Source: Vreelandella subterranea (lineage in GTDB: Bacteria; Pseudomonadota; Gammaproteobacteria; Pseudomonadales; Halomonadaceae). Taken from it: a stretch of 64,000 nucleotides of DNA. The stretch's first letter is position 1. Every line of letters begins with the position of its first letter. The notes below the pieces were generated by a model. That model ran no database searches. It had not been told where the DNA came from and saw nothing but the letters and a program-made list of their open reading frames with translations. Both the position numbers and the translations under genes were made by a program. Location: the NCBI RefSeq assembly GCF_900111305.1, contig NZ_FOGS01000002.1, positions 494,701 to 558,700 of the forward strand. Reading direction: 5' to 3'. Below, piece by piece: positions 18,297 to 26,481 of the stretch.

Positions 18297-18336
18297 TGCA
18301 AACGTTTTAAATTTAATACAAAGCTCTAGCTATAAT
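18297..18336 (+). promoter_or_regulatory. Third LacI-type operator and promoter before the binding-protein gene
   Basis: TGCAAACGTTTTAA (18297-18310) repeats the 14-base operator seen twice upstream of the operon. It overlaps the -35 region of a promoter with a perfect -10 TATAAT at 18331-18336, 28 bases before the ATG at 18364. The -35 itself is weak (TTAAAT). Repressor bound here would block polymerase directly. Confidence 0.72.
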
Positions 18337-18363
18337 CTCAAGACAACTGACCCGGGGGTCAAC

Positions 18364-19605
18364 ATGTCATTAATTACAAAGAAAAAGCACATCACGCTAG
18401 CTACTGCTCTAGGCGTCTCCATGCTAGCCGCAGGAATGCAGCCCGCTGAAGCCAAGACCGAAGACGGGAAATGGTTGATTTACCTTTCCCTCAGCTACTC
18501 AGGTAACTCCTGGCAAAGTGAAGCGGCTAATATTGTCAAGGCACTCGCCAAGACCCCACCGTACGACGAGACCGTGGAACTCGTTGAGGTCATTTCTGGC
18601 ACAGATCCACAATCGCAGATCTCCGACTACGAGAGCATGATCGCTAACGGGGCAGACGGCATCGTCAGCTTTCCCATATCCTCCAACGCACTGAATAGAA
18701 CAGTTAGGCATGGCTGTGAACAAGGCGTGCTGTTCTTTATGTATGACGCGACAGTCACTGAACAGTGCGCCTATAACGTTAGCTATATCACCTCCGGATT
18801 TGGCGAGAATACGGCTCAGGCGTTGGTCAACGAACTGGGGGGTGAAGGAAAGATCTTCCTATCACGAGGAGTTCCGGGCAACTCGGTCGATGAGCGCCAT
18901 ACCAATGGGGCCATGCATATCTTCAATCAATACCCCGGAATTGAGATCGCTGCCGAGTACTACAGTAACTGGGATGACCGAACTACGCAGCAAGAAACCT
19001 CCAAAGCACTTGCAGCGCACCCAGATGTTGACGGCATCTGGGCACAGGCAGGTGAATACGGGGCCATTCAAGCGCTTCTACAGGCAGACGAGAACCGCCT
19101 GGTCCCCATGACGGGCGAAAATTCTAACGGCTTCCGCCTGGCGCTGGCCAATGAAGAATACCAGGCAAAAGGTCTCTCTGGCGTATCCGCCGGTTCCCCT
19201 CCTGCCCAATCCGGCCTTGCTTTTAAGCTGATGATGGAGATGCTGGAAGGCGAGCGTGATGAGCTTCCGGAAGATCAGCGAAATATACAATACCCACTCC
19301 CATGGGTTACAGCTGATGACGTCAAGCTTTGTGAAGGGGATACCTTCGAGGACGGCTGTAACACTTTCCCTGGAGACAAAGTCCCAAGCTCTTTCGTGAC
19401 CGAAGTTTTCAATCCTGAACTGCTTCCTGAACTGTCACTGGCTTCAGCGCTAGAGGGAACACCCACTCCTGGCGCGACCATCCAGCCGCTACCAGCAGGT
19501 GTGATTGAAAACGCGCCTAATGAACCCGGCATCAACTGCCGAAACTGTGATGCTCCTGAGAACCTCTATGAATTAACCACTGTGGAACCAACTGTTTCAC
19601 CTTAA
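18364..19605 (+). CDS. Sugar ABC transporter periplasmic binding protein
   Basis: A 413-residue secreted protein with a clear signal peptide (about residues 1-30, cleavage after AEA). It has the two-lobed type I fold of ribose/AI-2 binding proteins: LIYLSLSYSGNSWQSEAAN at the start, then SDYESMIANGADGIVSFP and IWAQAGEYGAIQALL. It is about 100 residues longer than RbsB. The extra C-terminal part carries Cys pairs (CEGDTFEDGC, NCRNC) that could form disulfides and is rich in Pro. The ligand is unknown. Its position with two permeases and a double ATPase makes a complete importer. Confidence 0.88.
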   Translation: MSLITKKKHITLATALGVSMLAAGMQPAEAKTEDGKWLIYLSLSYSGNSWQSEAANIVKALAKTPPYDETVELVEVISGTDPQSQISDYESMIANGADGIVSFPISSNALNRTVRHGCEQGVLFFMYDATVTEQCAYNVSYITSGFGENTAQALVNELGGEGKIFLSRGVPGNSVDERHTNGAMHIFNQYPGIEIAAEYYSNWDDRTTQQETSKALAAHPDVDGIWAQAGEYGAIQALLQADENRLVPMTGENSNGFRLALANEEYQAKGLSGVSAGSPPAQSGLAFKLMMEMLEGERDELPEDQRNIQYPLPWVTADDVKLCEGDTFEDGCNTFPGDKVPSSFVTEVFNPELLPELSLASALEGTPTPGATIQPLPAGVIENAPNEPGINCRNCDAPENLYELTTVEPTVSP

Positions 19606-19612
19606 GGCTATA

Positions 19613-19640
19613 AGCCATTGTCGCTTAGGCGACAATGGCT
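19613..19640 (+). terminator. Intercistronic hairpin after the binding-protein gene
   Basis: A perfect 12-bp stem, AGCCATTGTCGC with GCGACAATGGCT, and a TTAG loop begins 8 bases after the stop. There is no T-run, so it may only stabilise the binding-protein transcript or partly terminate before the HisD-like gene at 19694. Confidence 0.6.
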
Positions 19641-19693
19641 CTTAATCTAATTAAAACTGATAGACACATTTAAACTTTTGAGAGATAAACAAT

Positions 19694-21016
19694 ATGCCTA
19701 TCGAATACTTAAAGCATGGTAAGGCTGAATCTGAAATTAGTGAGGACGACACAAAGATCCGCACAATTGTTGAGTCGACACTAAGTGAAATTGAATCACG
19801 CGGAGACGAAGCAGTGCGTGAGTTATCAGAAAAATTCGATAACTACACGCCACCCAGTTTCAAACTTACCCAAGATGAAATTAATAACTTGATCGATGAG
19901 TTATCACCTCAGGAACTGTCTGACATCAAGTTTGCCCAGGCGCAAGTCAAGCAATTTGCCCAGGCACAACGGGATACGATGCTCGACCTCGAAGTTGAGC
20001 CTTTACCAGGCGTTATTCTTGGCCACAAAAATATTCCGGTTCAGTCTGTAGGTTGTTACGTACCTGGAGGCAAGTTCCCCATGGTGGCCAGTGCGCATAT
20101 GTCTGTGGCTACAGCATCTGTCGCCGGGGTACCCCGCATAGTCGCCTGTACGCCCCCATTTAAAGGCCGCCCTAATGCTGCGGTCATAGCCGCTATGCAT
20201 TTTGGGGGCGCGCACGAAATTTATGTATTAGGTGGTATCCAGGCAGTCGGTGCCATGGCCCTCGGTACTGAAACATTGTCGCCGGTACACATGTTGGTAG
20301 GGCCAGGTAATGCCTTCGTGGCCGAAGCAAAGCGCCAGCTATTCGGTCGTGTAGGAATTGATCTGTTTGCCGGGCCGACTGAAACCATGGTAATCGCCGA
20401 TGAAACCGTAGATGCCGAACTTTGTGCCACGGACCTCCTTGGGCAAGCAGAGCATGGGTATAACAGCCCAGCCGTTCTTGTGACCAACTCCCGTCAGTTG
20501 GCCGAGGCAACGTTGCTTGAAGTCGAACGGATTCTAAGCATTTTGCCCACCGCTGAAACAGCAGCAAAAAGCTGGGAAGATTACGGGGCAGTCGTCCTTT
20601 GTGATACGTACGAAGAAATGCTTGAAGTGGCCAACGATATAGCAAGTGAACACGTTCAGGTCATGACGGATAGAGATGACTGGTTCCTGGAGAACATGAC
20701 CGCTTATGGCGCTCTGTTTCTTGGCGCTCGCACCAACGTCGCCAATGGTGACAAGGTTATCGGTACCAATCATACCCTGCCAACAAAGAAAGCAGGACGC
20801 TACACGGGAGGACTCTGGGTCGGCAAATTCCTCAAGACGCATAGTTACCAAAAGATTCTCACCGACGAAGCGGCCACTATGGTGGGTGAATACGGCTCCC
20901 GGCTTTGTATGCTGGAAGGTTTCGTGGGCCATGCAGAACAGTGCAATATTCGTGTGCGCCGTTATGGTGGCGTTGACGTGCCTTATGGCACCGCTGCCCC
21001 CGTTGTACACAAGTAA
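19694..21016 (+). CDS. HisD-superfamily dehydrogenase (HpsN-like), catabolic
   Basis: A 440-residue protein of the histidinol dehydrogenase superfamily. HisD-type zinc and catalytic positions can be aligned: Gln251, His254 (GQAEHG), Glu319-His320 (ASEHV), Asp353 ([14 protein letters not shown]) and His413. Such enzymes oxidise a primary alcohol to a carboxylate in two NAD-dependent steps. It is unlikely to serve histidine synthesis, as no his genes are near and it sits between a sugar importer and a LacI regulator. The best-known catabolic relative is HpsN, which oxidises 2,3-dihydroxypropane-1-sulfonate. The real substrate here may be another polyol or sugar derivative. Confidence 0.82.
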   Translation: MPIEYLKHGKAESEISEDDTKIRTIVESTLSEIESRGDEAVRELSEKFDNYTPPSFKLTQDEINNLIDELSPQELSDIKFAQAQVKQFAQAQRDTMLDLEVEPLPGVILGHKNIPVQSVGCYVPGGKFPMVASAHMSVATASVAGVPRIVACTPPFKGRPNAAVIAAMHFGGAHEIYVLGGIQAVGAMALGTETLSPVHMLVGPGNAFVAEAKRQLFGRVGIDLFAGPTETMVIADETVDAELCATDLLGQAEHGYNSPAVLVTNSRQLAEATLLEVERILSILPTAETAAKSWEDYGAVVLCDTYEEMLEVANDIASEHVQVMTDRDDWFLENMTAYGALFLGARTNVANGDKVIGTNHTLPTKKAGRYTGGLWVGKFLKTHSYQKILTDEAATMVGEYGSRLCMLEGFVGHAEQCNIRVRRYGGVDVPYGTAAPVVHK

Positions 21017-21043
21017 CATCAACAGAACCTAAGGAAACGAGAC

Positions 21044-22096
21044 ATGGTAGACGCCGAACAAAAGAGCATTAAGCAATCCGATATCAGCCGTATTACGGTT
21101 AAAGATATCGCAGTTGAGGCAGGCGTCTCCGTCTCTACCGTTTCCCGAGCGCTTGCCAATGACCCTGTAATCGCGAAGGAAACCAGAGAGCGCGTCATGA
21201 GGAAAGCAAAGGAAATGGGCTATCGACCCAATTTCTTCGCTCGAGGCTTAATTCGTCAGCGCAGTGGTGTTGTGGCTCTGTTCGTAAACAATATTACCAA
21301 CCCTTTCTACCCCGAGGTGCTCGTTAAGCTTTCACGTCGTTTGCAAAAGATGAAACTGCATACAATGATTTTCACTTCAGACGATGGAGTAGAAGATTCG
21401 GTACCTGCATTGCAGGAAATCAACCCGGATGTAGCAATCCTGCTTGCTGCCACTATGAAAGCAGATTATCTACAAGAATTTAATGACAGCAACACACCGG
21501 TCATCCTCTTCAATCGCTATGTTGCAGGAGCCAGCGCAAGTGCTATCTGCTGTGACAACACCGCCGGTGGCAGGCTGGTTGCCGAGCGTCTTGCCCAGTC
21601 CGGTTACCGGCATCTGGCTTTCATTGAGGGGCTGGCAACGGCAAGCACGAATGTGGACCGCTTAGCAGGTTATCTGGAGGGCATTGCTGCCTCTGGCCTA
21701 CCTGATCCTGTTATCTATTCCGGGGGTGACTTCTCCTATGAAAACGGCTATGCCGGGATGCGGCAGCTTTATGCCAGGGATCAACGCATTGACGCAGTTT
21801 TCTGCGCCAACGATATCATTGCTGTCGGGGCCAGTGATTGTATCAGGCGTGAACTGGGACTCAGGGTCCCAGAGGACATTGCGATCGTAGGATTCGATGA
21901 TATTGCGTTAGCGTCATGGCCTTCGCACGACTTAACCACTGTTCGTCAACCGATGGACGACATGATCGATTGTGTCATAACCGAAATACTGCGCTTTCAA
22001 CAAAACCGTTCTGCGACGCCAAAGCAATACTTTATGCCGGGAGAGCTGATCATTCGTGGCTCGGCAAATCTAGCTGATGGGAGGGTTAATGAATAA
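21044..22096 (+). CDS. LacI-family transcriptional regulator
   Basis: A 350-residue LacI/GalR repressor. The N-terminal headpiece, ITVKDIAVEAGVSVSTVSRA and RPNFFARGL, is followed by a periplasmic-binding-protein-like domain (VALFVNNITNPFYPEV, then AVFCANDIIAVGA and AIVGFDDIALASWPSHDLTT). It most likely binds the TGCAAACGTTTGCA-type sites at 14615, 14681 and 18297 and releases them on binding the imported compound or a metabolite. It lies inside the operon, so it would control its own synthesis. Confidence 0.92.
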   Translation: MVDAEQKSIKQSDISRITVKDIAVEAGVSVSTVSRALANDPVIAKETRERVMRKAKEMGYRPNFFARGLIRQRSGVVALFVNNITNPFYPEVLVKLSRRLQKMKLHTMIFTSDDGVEDSVPALQEINPDVAILLAATMKADYLQEFNDSNTPVILFNRYVAGASASAICCDNTAGGRLVAERLAQSGYRHLAFIEGLATASTNVDRLAGYLEGIAASGLPDPVIYSGGDFSYENGYAGMRQLYARDQRIDAVFCANDIIAVGASDCIRRELGLRVPEDIAIVGFDDIALASWPSHDLTTVRQPMDDMIDCVITEILRFQQNRSATPKQYFMPGELIIRGSANLADGRVNE

Positions 22097-22631
22097 TACC
22101 AATATACATGCAGCGCAGTGTGATATCTGGGAAATCCAGGATAGTACCGACTCTTTAAATACGGTACCGCCGCCAGGTTATTCCCCCGAAACAGCGCATT
22201 ACCTCACTGGCATAAGACCTGTCTATGACTCGCTAGGGCGCGTGATGGCGCAACTATCGGGAATCTTTCTATTGTACTTGTCGAGCCAGCAGCGAGAGTT
22301 GCCGTTGGATCACAGCATGTTCAATTTGGCAAAGAAGCAGCTTGACGACTGCGCAGAGCAACTACGCGCTATTCAGGTCCCTCATAAAGCGGTGCGTCAC
22401 CACGGGGCGCTTTATGAGATGTGCCAACACCTCCAACAAGTCAGCAAAAGTATCGACCGCATCGGCACTCATCAACGCAACATATTCGACGATATAGACA
22501 CCCGTCATGTAATGCGTCAATTAAACAAATCACAACAATGCTTTATCGCCACATCAGAACCTGGTGCAAACCTTAGTCCGGTTGATTTTAGCCACGCTTG
22601 CTGTAGCTGTGGCGTATCAAAGGGTGCTTAG
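22089..22631 (+). CDS. Uncharacterised 180-residue protein in the LacI regulon
   Basis: I do not recognise this family. The start at 22089 overlaps the LacI stop by 8 bases and has GGGAGG just upstream; an in-frame GTG or ATG slightly earlier is possible. The protein looks mostly helical and soluble, with one moderately hydrophobic stretch (about residues 56-66). It has many His and Cys residues, ending in FSHACCSCGVSKGA, a Cys-rich tail that could bind metal. Its place between regulator and enzymes suggests a role in the pathway or its control. Confidence 0.65.
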   Translation: MNNTNIHAAQCDIWEIQDSTDSLNTVPPPGYSPETAHYLTGIRPVYDSLGRVMAQLSGIFLLYLSSQQRELPLDHSMFNLAKKQLDDCAEQLRAIQVPHKAVRHHGALYEMCQHLQQVSKSIDRIGTHQRNIFDDIDTRHVMRQLNKSQQCFIATSEPGANLSPVDFSHACCSCGVSKGA

Positions 22632-22660
22632 CCCTGCCAAAACTCTATAAGGAGAACAAC

Positions 22661-23548
22661 ATGGCAAATTATTCAATTCACGTTCTGGAGTATAGCTACG
22701 TTGCCAATTACCACAAAAGTGGCGTGCTCTACGGCGCACATAACGAAGGCTATGTAAAACTACCTTATTGCTACGTGCTGATACGCAGCAATGATCACGT
22801 AGCGCTTGTCGATGTGGGTTATAACCATAAAGATTATGGTCAACATCTTGCCGAGAAGTTTGGTGTCGAAAACTGGCGCTCACCAAAAGTAGTTTTGTCA
22901 GAAATGGGGCTTACACCCGAGGATGTCGATACCATCTTTATCACGCATGCTCACTTTGACCATTTTGGAAGTGTCGAGGATTTCCCAAATGCCACCTTCT
23001 ATATCCAGCGAGAAGAAATAGAAAAGTGGGTATGGGCGTTATCGTTGCCAGATCGGCTGCGCTGGCTGCTGATCGCGGTAGATCCCAGCGATATTCTGCG
23101 TGGGGTTAACCTTGCTGCCCAAGGAAAACTACGTACGGTTGATGGGTCAGTCGAAGATGTTCTCCCCGGCATCGACCTTCATTTGGCCAAGGACAGTCAC
23201 ACTTTTGGTTCCATGTGGGTCACGGTACGCAATGACGGCAAGCCGGACTCTAAGGACACATGGGTACTAGCCGGAGACCTTGTCTATCAATTCAGTAATA
23301 TTAAAAACGATGGCTCTGTGGTCGGGGTGGATACCATGTATACGCCTGTGGGCCTGGCAACTGGCAGTCAAATGAACCTGTTATTGGCTACCGAAGAGAT
23401 GATGAAACAAGCAGATTACGATGACACACGTGTCATTCCAATTCACGAAGAGGGCCTTGCTGACCGCTTCCCCTCACGTATCACAAAAGAGAACCTGCGC
23501 ATCAGTGAGATTTGTCTGGCCGATAATATGTCGTCGGTGGTGTCATGA
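22661..23548 (+). CDS. Metallo-beta-lactamase-fold hydrolase (lactonase-like)
   Basis: A 295-residue metallo-beta-lactamase-fold protein. The metal motif is His96-x-His98-x-Asp100-His101 (THAHFDHFG), with further ligands likely in KDSHTFGS, LAGDLVYQ and IPIHEEGL. The layout resembles the N-acyl-homoserine lactonase/sugar-lactonase-like branch. Because it is encoded with sugar-type dehydrogenases, opening of a sugar lactone is a plausible job, though this is inference. Its stop overlaps the next start by 4 bases. A TAAGGAG ribosome binding site precedes it. Confidence 0.82.
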   Translation: MANYSIHVLEYSYVANYHKSGVLYGAHNEGYVKLPYCYVLIRSNDHVALVDVGYNHKDYGQHLAEKFGVENWRSPKVVLSEMGLTPEDVDTIFITHAHFDHFGSVEDFPNATFYIQREEIEKWVWALSLPDRLRWLLIAVDPSDILRGVNLAAQGKLRTVDGSVEDVLPGIDLHLAKDSHTFGSMWVTVRNDGKPDSKDTWVLAGDLVYQFSNIKNDGSVVGVDTMYTPVGLATGSQMNLLLATEEMMKQADYDDTRVIPIHEEGLADRFPSRITKENLRISEICLADNMSSVVS

Positions 23549-24504
23549 GCCAACATACTCAAACCGGGGGTATGACCATTGCCATAATAGGCACTGGTCT
23601 AGTGGGCCTGGGGTGGGCGATTGTATTCGCACGGGCAGGCTTGCCCGTGCGTCTTCATGACAAGAACCCTGAGCAACTTAAGGATGCGCCAATCCGGATG
23701 CAGCAGTCACTCAGGGATCTTGCTGAATATGGCCTGATCCAAGAATCTCCAGAGGAAGTGCTGGCGCGCTGCAGTTACCACAATGACCTTGCAGAAGCGC
23801 TAAAAGGCATTGATTACGTACAAGAGTCCGTACTTGAGCGTGTTGACGTCAAACAGGACATCTATAAAGCGATGGAACGCTGCCTTGCGCCGCATACTAT
23901 AGTGGGCTCGTCATCGTCGGGTATCCCAGCTTCAGCCTTCACCCAAGATATCTCATTCCGCGCTCGTTGCCTGATTGCCCACCCCGTCAACCCCCCTTAC
24001 CTCGCTCCCATTGTGGAGCTGGTCCCGGCCAGCTGGACAAGCACTGATACGGTGGAGGCTGTCCATCAGCTCATGAACCGCGTAGGGCAACATCCGATCC
24101 GAGTACATCGTGAGCTGGAAGGGTTCGTACTAAACCGCTTACAAGGGGTTCTCCTGCGTGAAGCATGGGCTCTATACGACGAAGGTTACTGCTCCCTTGA
24201 AGACATCGATGCAACCATTTCGAAGGGGCTAGGGTTGCGCTGGTCGTTCATGGGCCCTTTCGAAACGATTGATCTTAATGCACCCGGTGGCATTAGCGAC
24301 TATGCCCAACGGCTGGGTGATCTCTACCTATCCATCGACAAGGAGCGGACCAATCCACAGCCCTGGAGTGATGAGCTGATTAGCAAGGTAGAGCATGAGC
24401 GTCGTCAACATTTGGCAGCGTCGAAACTCATAGAACGAAGCAATTGGCGCGACAGGCGAATGATGGCGTTAGCCGCCCATAAGCAGCATCAAGAGGGTCA
24501 ATAA
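23545..24504 (+). CDS. 3-hydroxyacyl-CoA dehydrogenase-type enzyme, L-gulonate 3-dehydrogenase/lambda-crystallin-like
   Basis: A 319-residue NAD enzyme with the Rossmann motif GTGLVGLG (16-23) and the helical C-terminal domain of 3-hydroxyacyl-CoA dehydrogenases. The segments HPVNPPYLAPIVELVPA and LRWSFMGPFETIDLNAPGGI match the lambda-crystallin branch, whose known activity is oxidation of L-gulonate at C3. Carnitine dehydrogenase is a related alternative, but its usual partner genes are missing. A second ATG at 23572, just before TIAIIGTG, is an alternative start. It presumably oxidises a 3-hydroxy acid made by the other enzymes. Confidence 0.85.
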   Translation: MSQHTQTGGMTIAIIGTGLVGLGWAIVFARAGLPVRLHDKNPEQLKDAPIRMQQSLRDLAEYGLIQESPEEVLARCSYHNDLAEALKGIDYVQESVLERVDVKQDIYKAMERCLAPHTIVGSSSSGIPASAFTQDISFRARCLIAHPVNPPYLAPIVELVPASWTSTDTVEAVHQLMNRVGQHPIRVHRELEGFVLNRLQGVLLREAWALYDEGYCSLEDIDATISKGLGLRWSFMGPFETIDLNAPGGISDYAQRLGDLYLSIDKERTNPQPWSDELISKVEHERRQHLAASKLIERSNWRDRRMMALAAHKQHQEGQ

Positions 24505-25283
24505 TGACAACGGGTAAAGAGTTGAGCGGTTTGGTACCCAGCTTCCGCCTGGACGGACGACGTGCCCTGGTGACCGGTGCTGGCCGTGGCATAGGGAATG
24601 CGATTGCCAAAGCTTACGCAGCGTCGGGCGCCGAGGTAACACTGTGTGCACGTACCGCTACCGAGATAGAGGAAACGGCGGAACAACTATGCCAAGCGGG
24701 ATACGCAGCCGACACGTTAGTCGCTGATGTAAGCGACGTGGAAGCGCTGGCACAGGCACTTGATCGTCGTTCCAGCTACGACATACTGGTTAATAATGCA
24801 GGTACCAATCGACCTAAACCCCTGCCAGACATTACCACTGCCGATTACGACACTGTGATGAACCTCAACGTTCGGGCCGTTTATTTCGCCACTCAAGTGG
24901 TAACTAACCGAATGCGCCAAGAAGGAAAGAATGGGGTTATCATCAACATGTCGTCCCAAATGGGTCATGTCGGGGCCACTAACCGCACCCTTTACTGTAC
25001 TTCGAAGTGGGCACTGGAAGGGTTGAACAAAGCATTGGCTGTCGAACTCGCGCCCTATGGCATACGCACCAATGCGATCTGCCCCACTTTCGTTGATACC
25101 CCCATGACCAAGCCTATGTTTGAGGATCCCGAATTTCTCAGCAGCGTCCTGGCAAAAATTCCACTTGGCCGACTTGCTGAGGTAGGTGACATTGTCGGGG
25201 TAGCGGTATTTTTGGCTTCTGATGCCGCAGCCATGATGAATGGTAGCAGCATATTGGTGGATGGCGGTTGGACGGCTGAATAG
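24504..25283 (+). CDS. Short-chain dehydrogenase/reductase
   Basis: A 259-residue classical SDR. It has cofactor motif TGAGRGIGNAIA (24-35), NNAGTNRPKP, the catalytic Ser in INMSSQMG and Tyr-x-x-x-Lys in LYCTSKWAL, and the C-terminal SSILVDGGWT. Its stop-start junction with the previous gene is TAATG, so translation is coupled. It is last in the regulon and would oxidise or reduce a hydroxyl of the same sugar-like substrate. The style is close to gluconate 5-dehydrogenase-type SDRs. Confidence 0.9.
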   Translation: MTTGKELSGLVPSFRLDGRRALVTGAGRGIGNAIAKAYAASGAEVTLCARTATEIEETAEQLCQAGYAADTLVADVSDVEALAQALDRRSSYDILVNNAGTNRPKPLPDITTADYDTVMNLNVRAVYFATQVVTNRMRQEGKNGVIINMSSQMGHVGATNRTLYCTSKWALEGLNKALAVELAPYGIRTNAICPTFVDTPMTKPMFEDPEFLSSVLAKIPLGRLAEVGDIVGVAVFLASDAAAMMNGSSILVDGGWTAE

Positions 25284-25516
25284 CTTTATTCGGGAAATCT
25301 AATTGGAAACGCCTATTAACGACTTAGACAAACCGATGCTGTTGCACGAAACGAATTAGCACAATTTTCTTTTCTTGCAGCGCCGAGTCCCCAGCTATCG
25401 TTTAGGATCCAATATTGCGGGTATAACGTATATTCATCAATCGACAGAGCTAAGCGTGCTACTTTGAATTACCACGAAAGTTGTATTTCATAAAAAAATA
25501 GAGGTATGTCGCTGCT

Positions 25517-26413
25517 ATGAAACATCTCATCATGACACTCTTGACCACCCTGGGACTGGGCCTTTCCGCCACCACCATGACGGCACACGCACAAGATGAC
25601 CCCATTGTGGTCGGCGGCCTAAACTACACTGAGCATTTGATTCTCACCTCTGCCACCTTCCAGTTGCTGCAAGCCAACGGCTATGACGTCGACAAGCGCG
25701 AGGGGTTGGGCACCTCAGTGTTGCGCCAAGCGCAGGAAAACGGCCAAGTGGACCTCTATTGGGAATACACCGGTAACTCAGTCATCCTCTTCAATGACCA
25801 GCCACAACCCGATAATGCCGCCGAGACCTATGCCACTGCCAAGCGTCTGGACGCCGAGAAAGGCTTGGTCTGGCTGAATCCCTCAGACACAAACAATACC
25901 TATGCCCTCGCCATGCGCGAGGCCGAGGCCGAAAAACTCGGCATCCATACCCTTTCTGACCTAGCTGCGGCGATGAACGATGGTGCCGATCTGACGCTCG
26001 CCTCTAATGCCGAGTTCTATGCCCGCGAAGATGGTCTGCGGCCACTCCAGGAAGCTTATGGATTCGAGTTTCCCCGCTCGAGCGTCAAGCGCATGGATTC
26101 GGGGCTTACCTACAATGCGCTGCGTGAAGGCGAAGTCGATGTGGCGCTGGTATTCGCTACCGATGGCCGCAATGGCGCCTTCAACTTCGAGGTGCTCGAC
26201 GATGACCAGCAGTTCTTCCCGGTCTACCAGTTGGCACCGGTGGTTCGCGAAGAAACGCTCGACGCCCACCCCGAACTGAGCACCCTGCTCAACGACATGT
26301 CCGCTGCCTTGAACGATCCGACGCTAATCGACCTCAACCGCCGAGTCGACGTCGATGATCAGAGCATTGAAAGGGTCGCGAAAGACTTCCTGAACGAAAA
26401 CGACCTACTCTAA
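25517..26413 (+). CDS. Betaine-type ABC transporter substrate-binding protein (OsmF/OpuCC-like)
   Basis: A 298-residue secreted protein with a signal peptide (cleavage after AHA, about residue 25). The mature part begins PIVVGGLNYTEHLILTSATFQLLQ, with DLYWEYTGNSV, SDTNNTYALAMR and FATDGRNGAFNFEVLDDD. This is the OpuAC-type fold of the OsmF/OpuCC branch, which binds glycine betaine or choline-like compounds. No permease or ATPase is next to it, as for the other betaine-type binding protein at 5293. A GC-rich hairpin follows its stop, and a CocE-type hydrolase comes next. Confidence 0.85.
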   Translation: MKHLIMTLLTTLGLGLSATTMTAHAQDDPIVVGGLNYTEHLILTSATFQLLQANGYDVDKREGLGTSVLRQAQENGQVDLYWEYTGNSVILFNDQPQPDNAAETYATAKRLDAEKGLVWLNPSDTNNTYALAMREAEAEKLGIHTLSDLAAAMNDGADLTLASNAEFYAREDGLRPLQEAYGFEFPRSSVKRMDSGLTYNALREGEVDVALVFATDGRNGAFNFEVLDDDQQFFPVYQLAPVVREETLDAHPELSTLLNDMSAALNDPTLIDLNRRVDVDDQSIERVAKDFLNENDLL

Positions 26414-26442
26414 ACTCTCCTCCGATCTCATCTTCTTTCCCG

Positions 26443-26464
26443 GGGGCGATGCTTGCATCGCCCC
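26443..26464 (+). terminator. Hairpin after the OsmF-like gene
   Basis: GGGGCGATG, loop CTTG, CATCGCCCC: a perfect 9-bp GC-rich stem 30 bases past the stop. No T-run follows, so it may be an attenuator. It covers the far-upstream possible start of the next gene, which argues for that gene starting at 26482. Confidence 0.6.
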
Positions 26465-26481
26465 AAGTGACAGGACGACAC

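Noticed and set aside
19694..21016. Histidine biosynthesis hisD
   Set aside because: No his gene is near, the gene lies inside a LacI-controlled sugar-type regulon, and the sequence style fits catabolic HisD relatives such as HpsN.
23545..24504. L-carnitine dehydrogenase
   Set aside because: Same superfamily, but partner genes for carnitine breakdown are missing, and motifs such as GPFETIDLNAPGG fit the lambda-crystallin/gulonate branch better.
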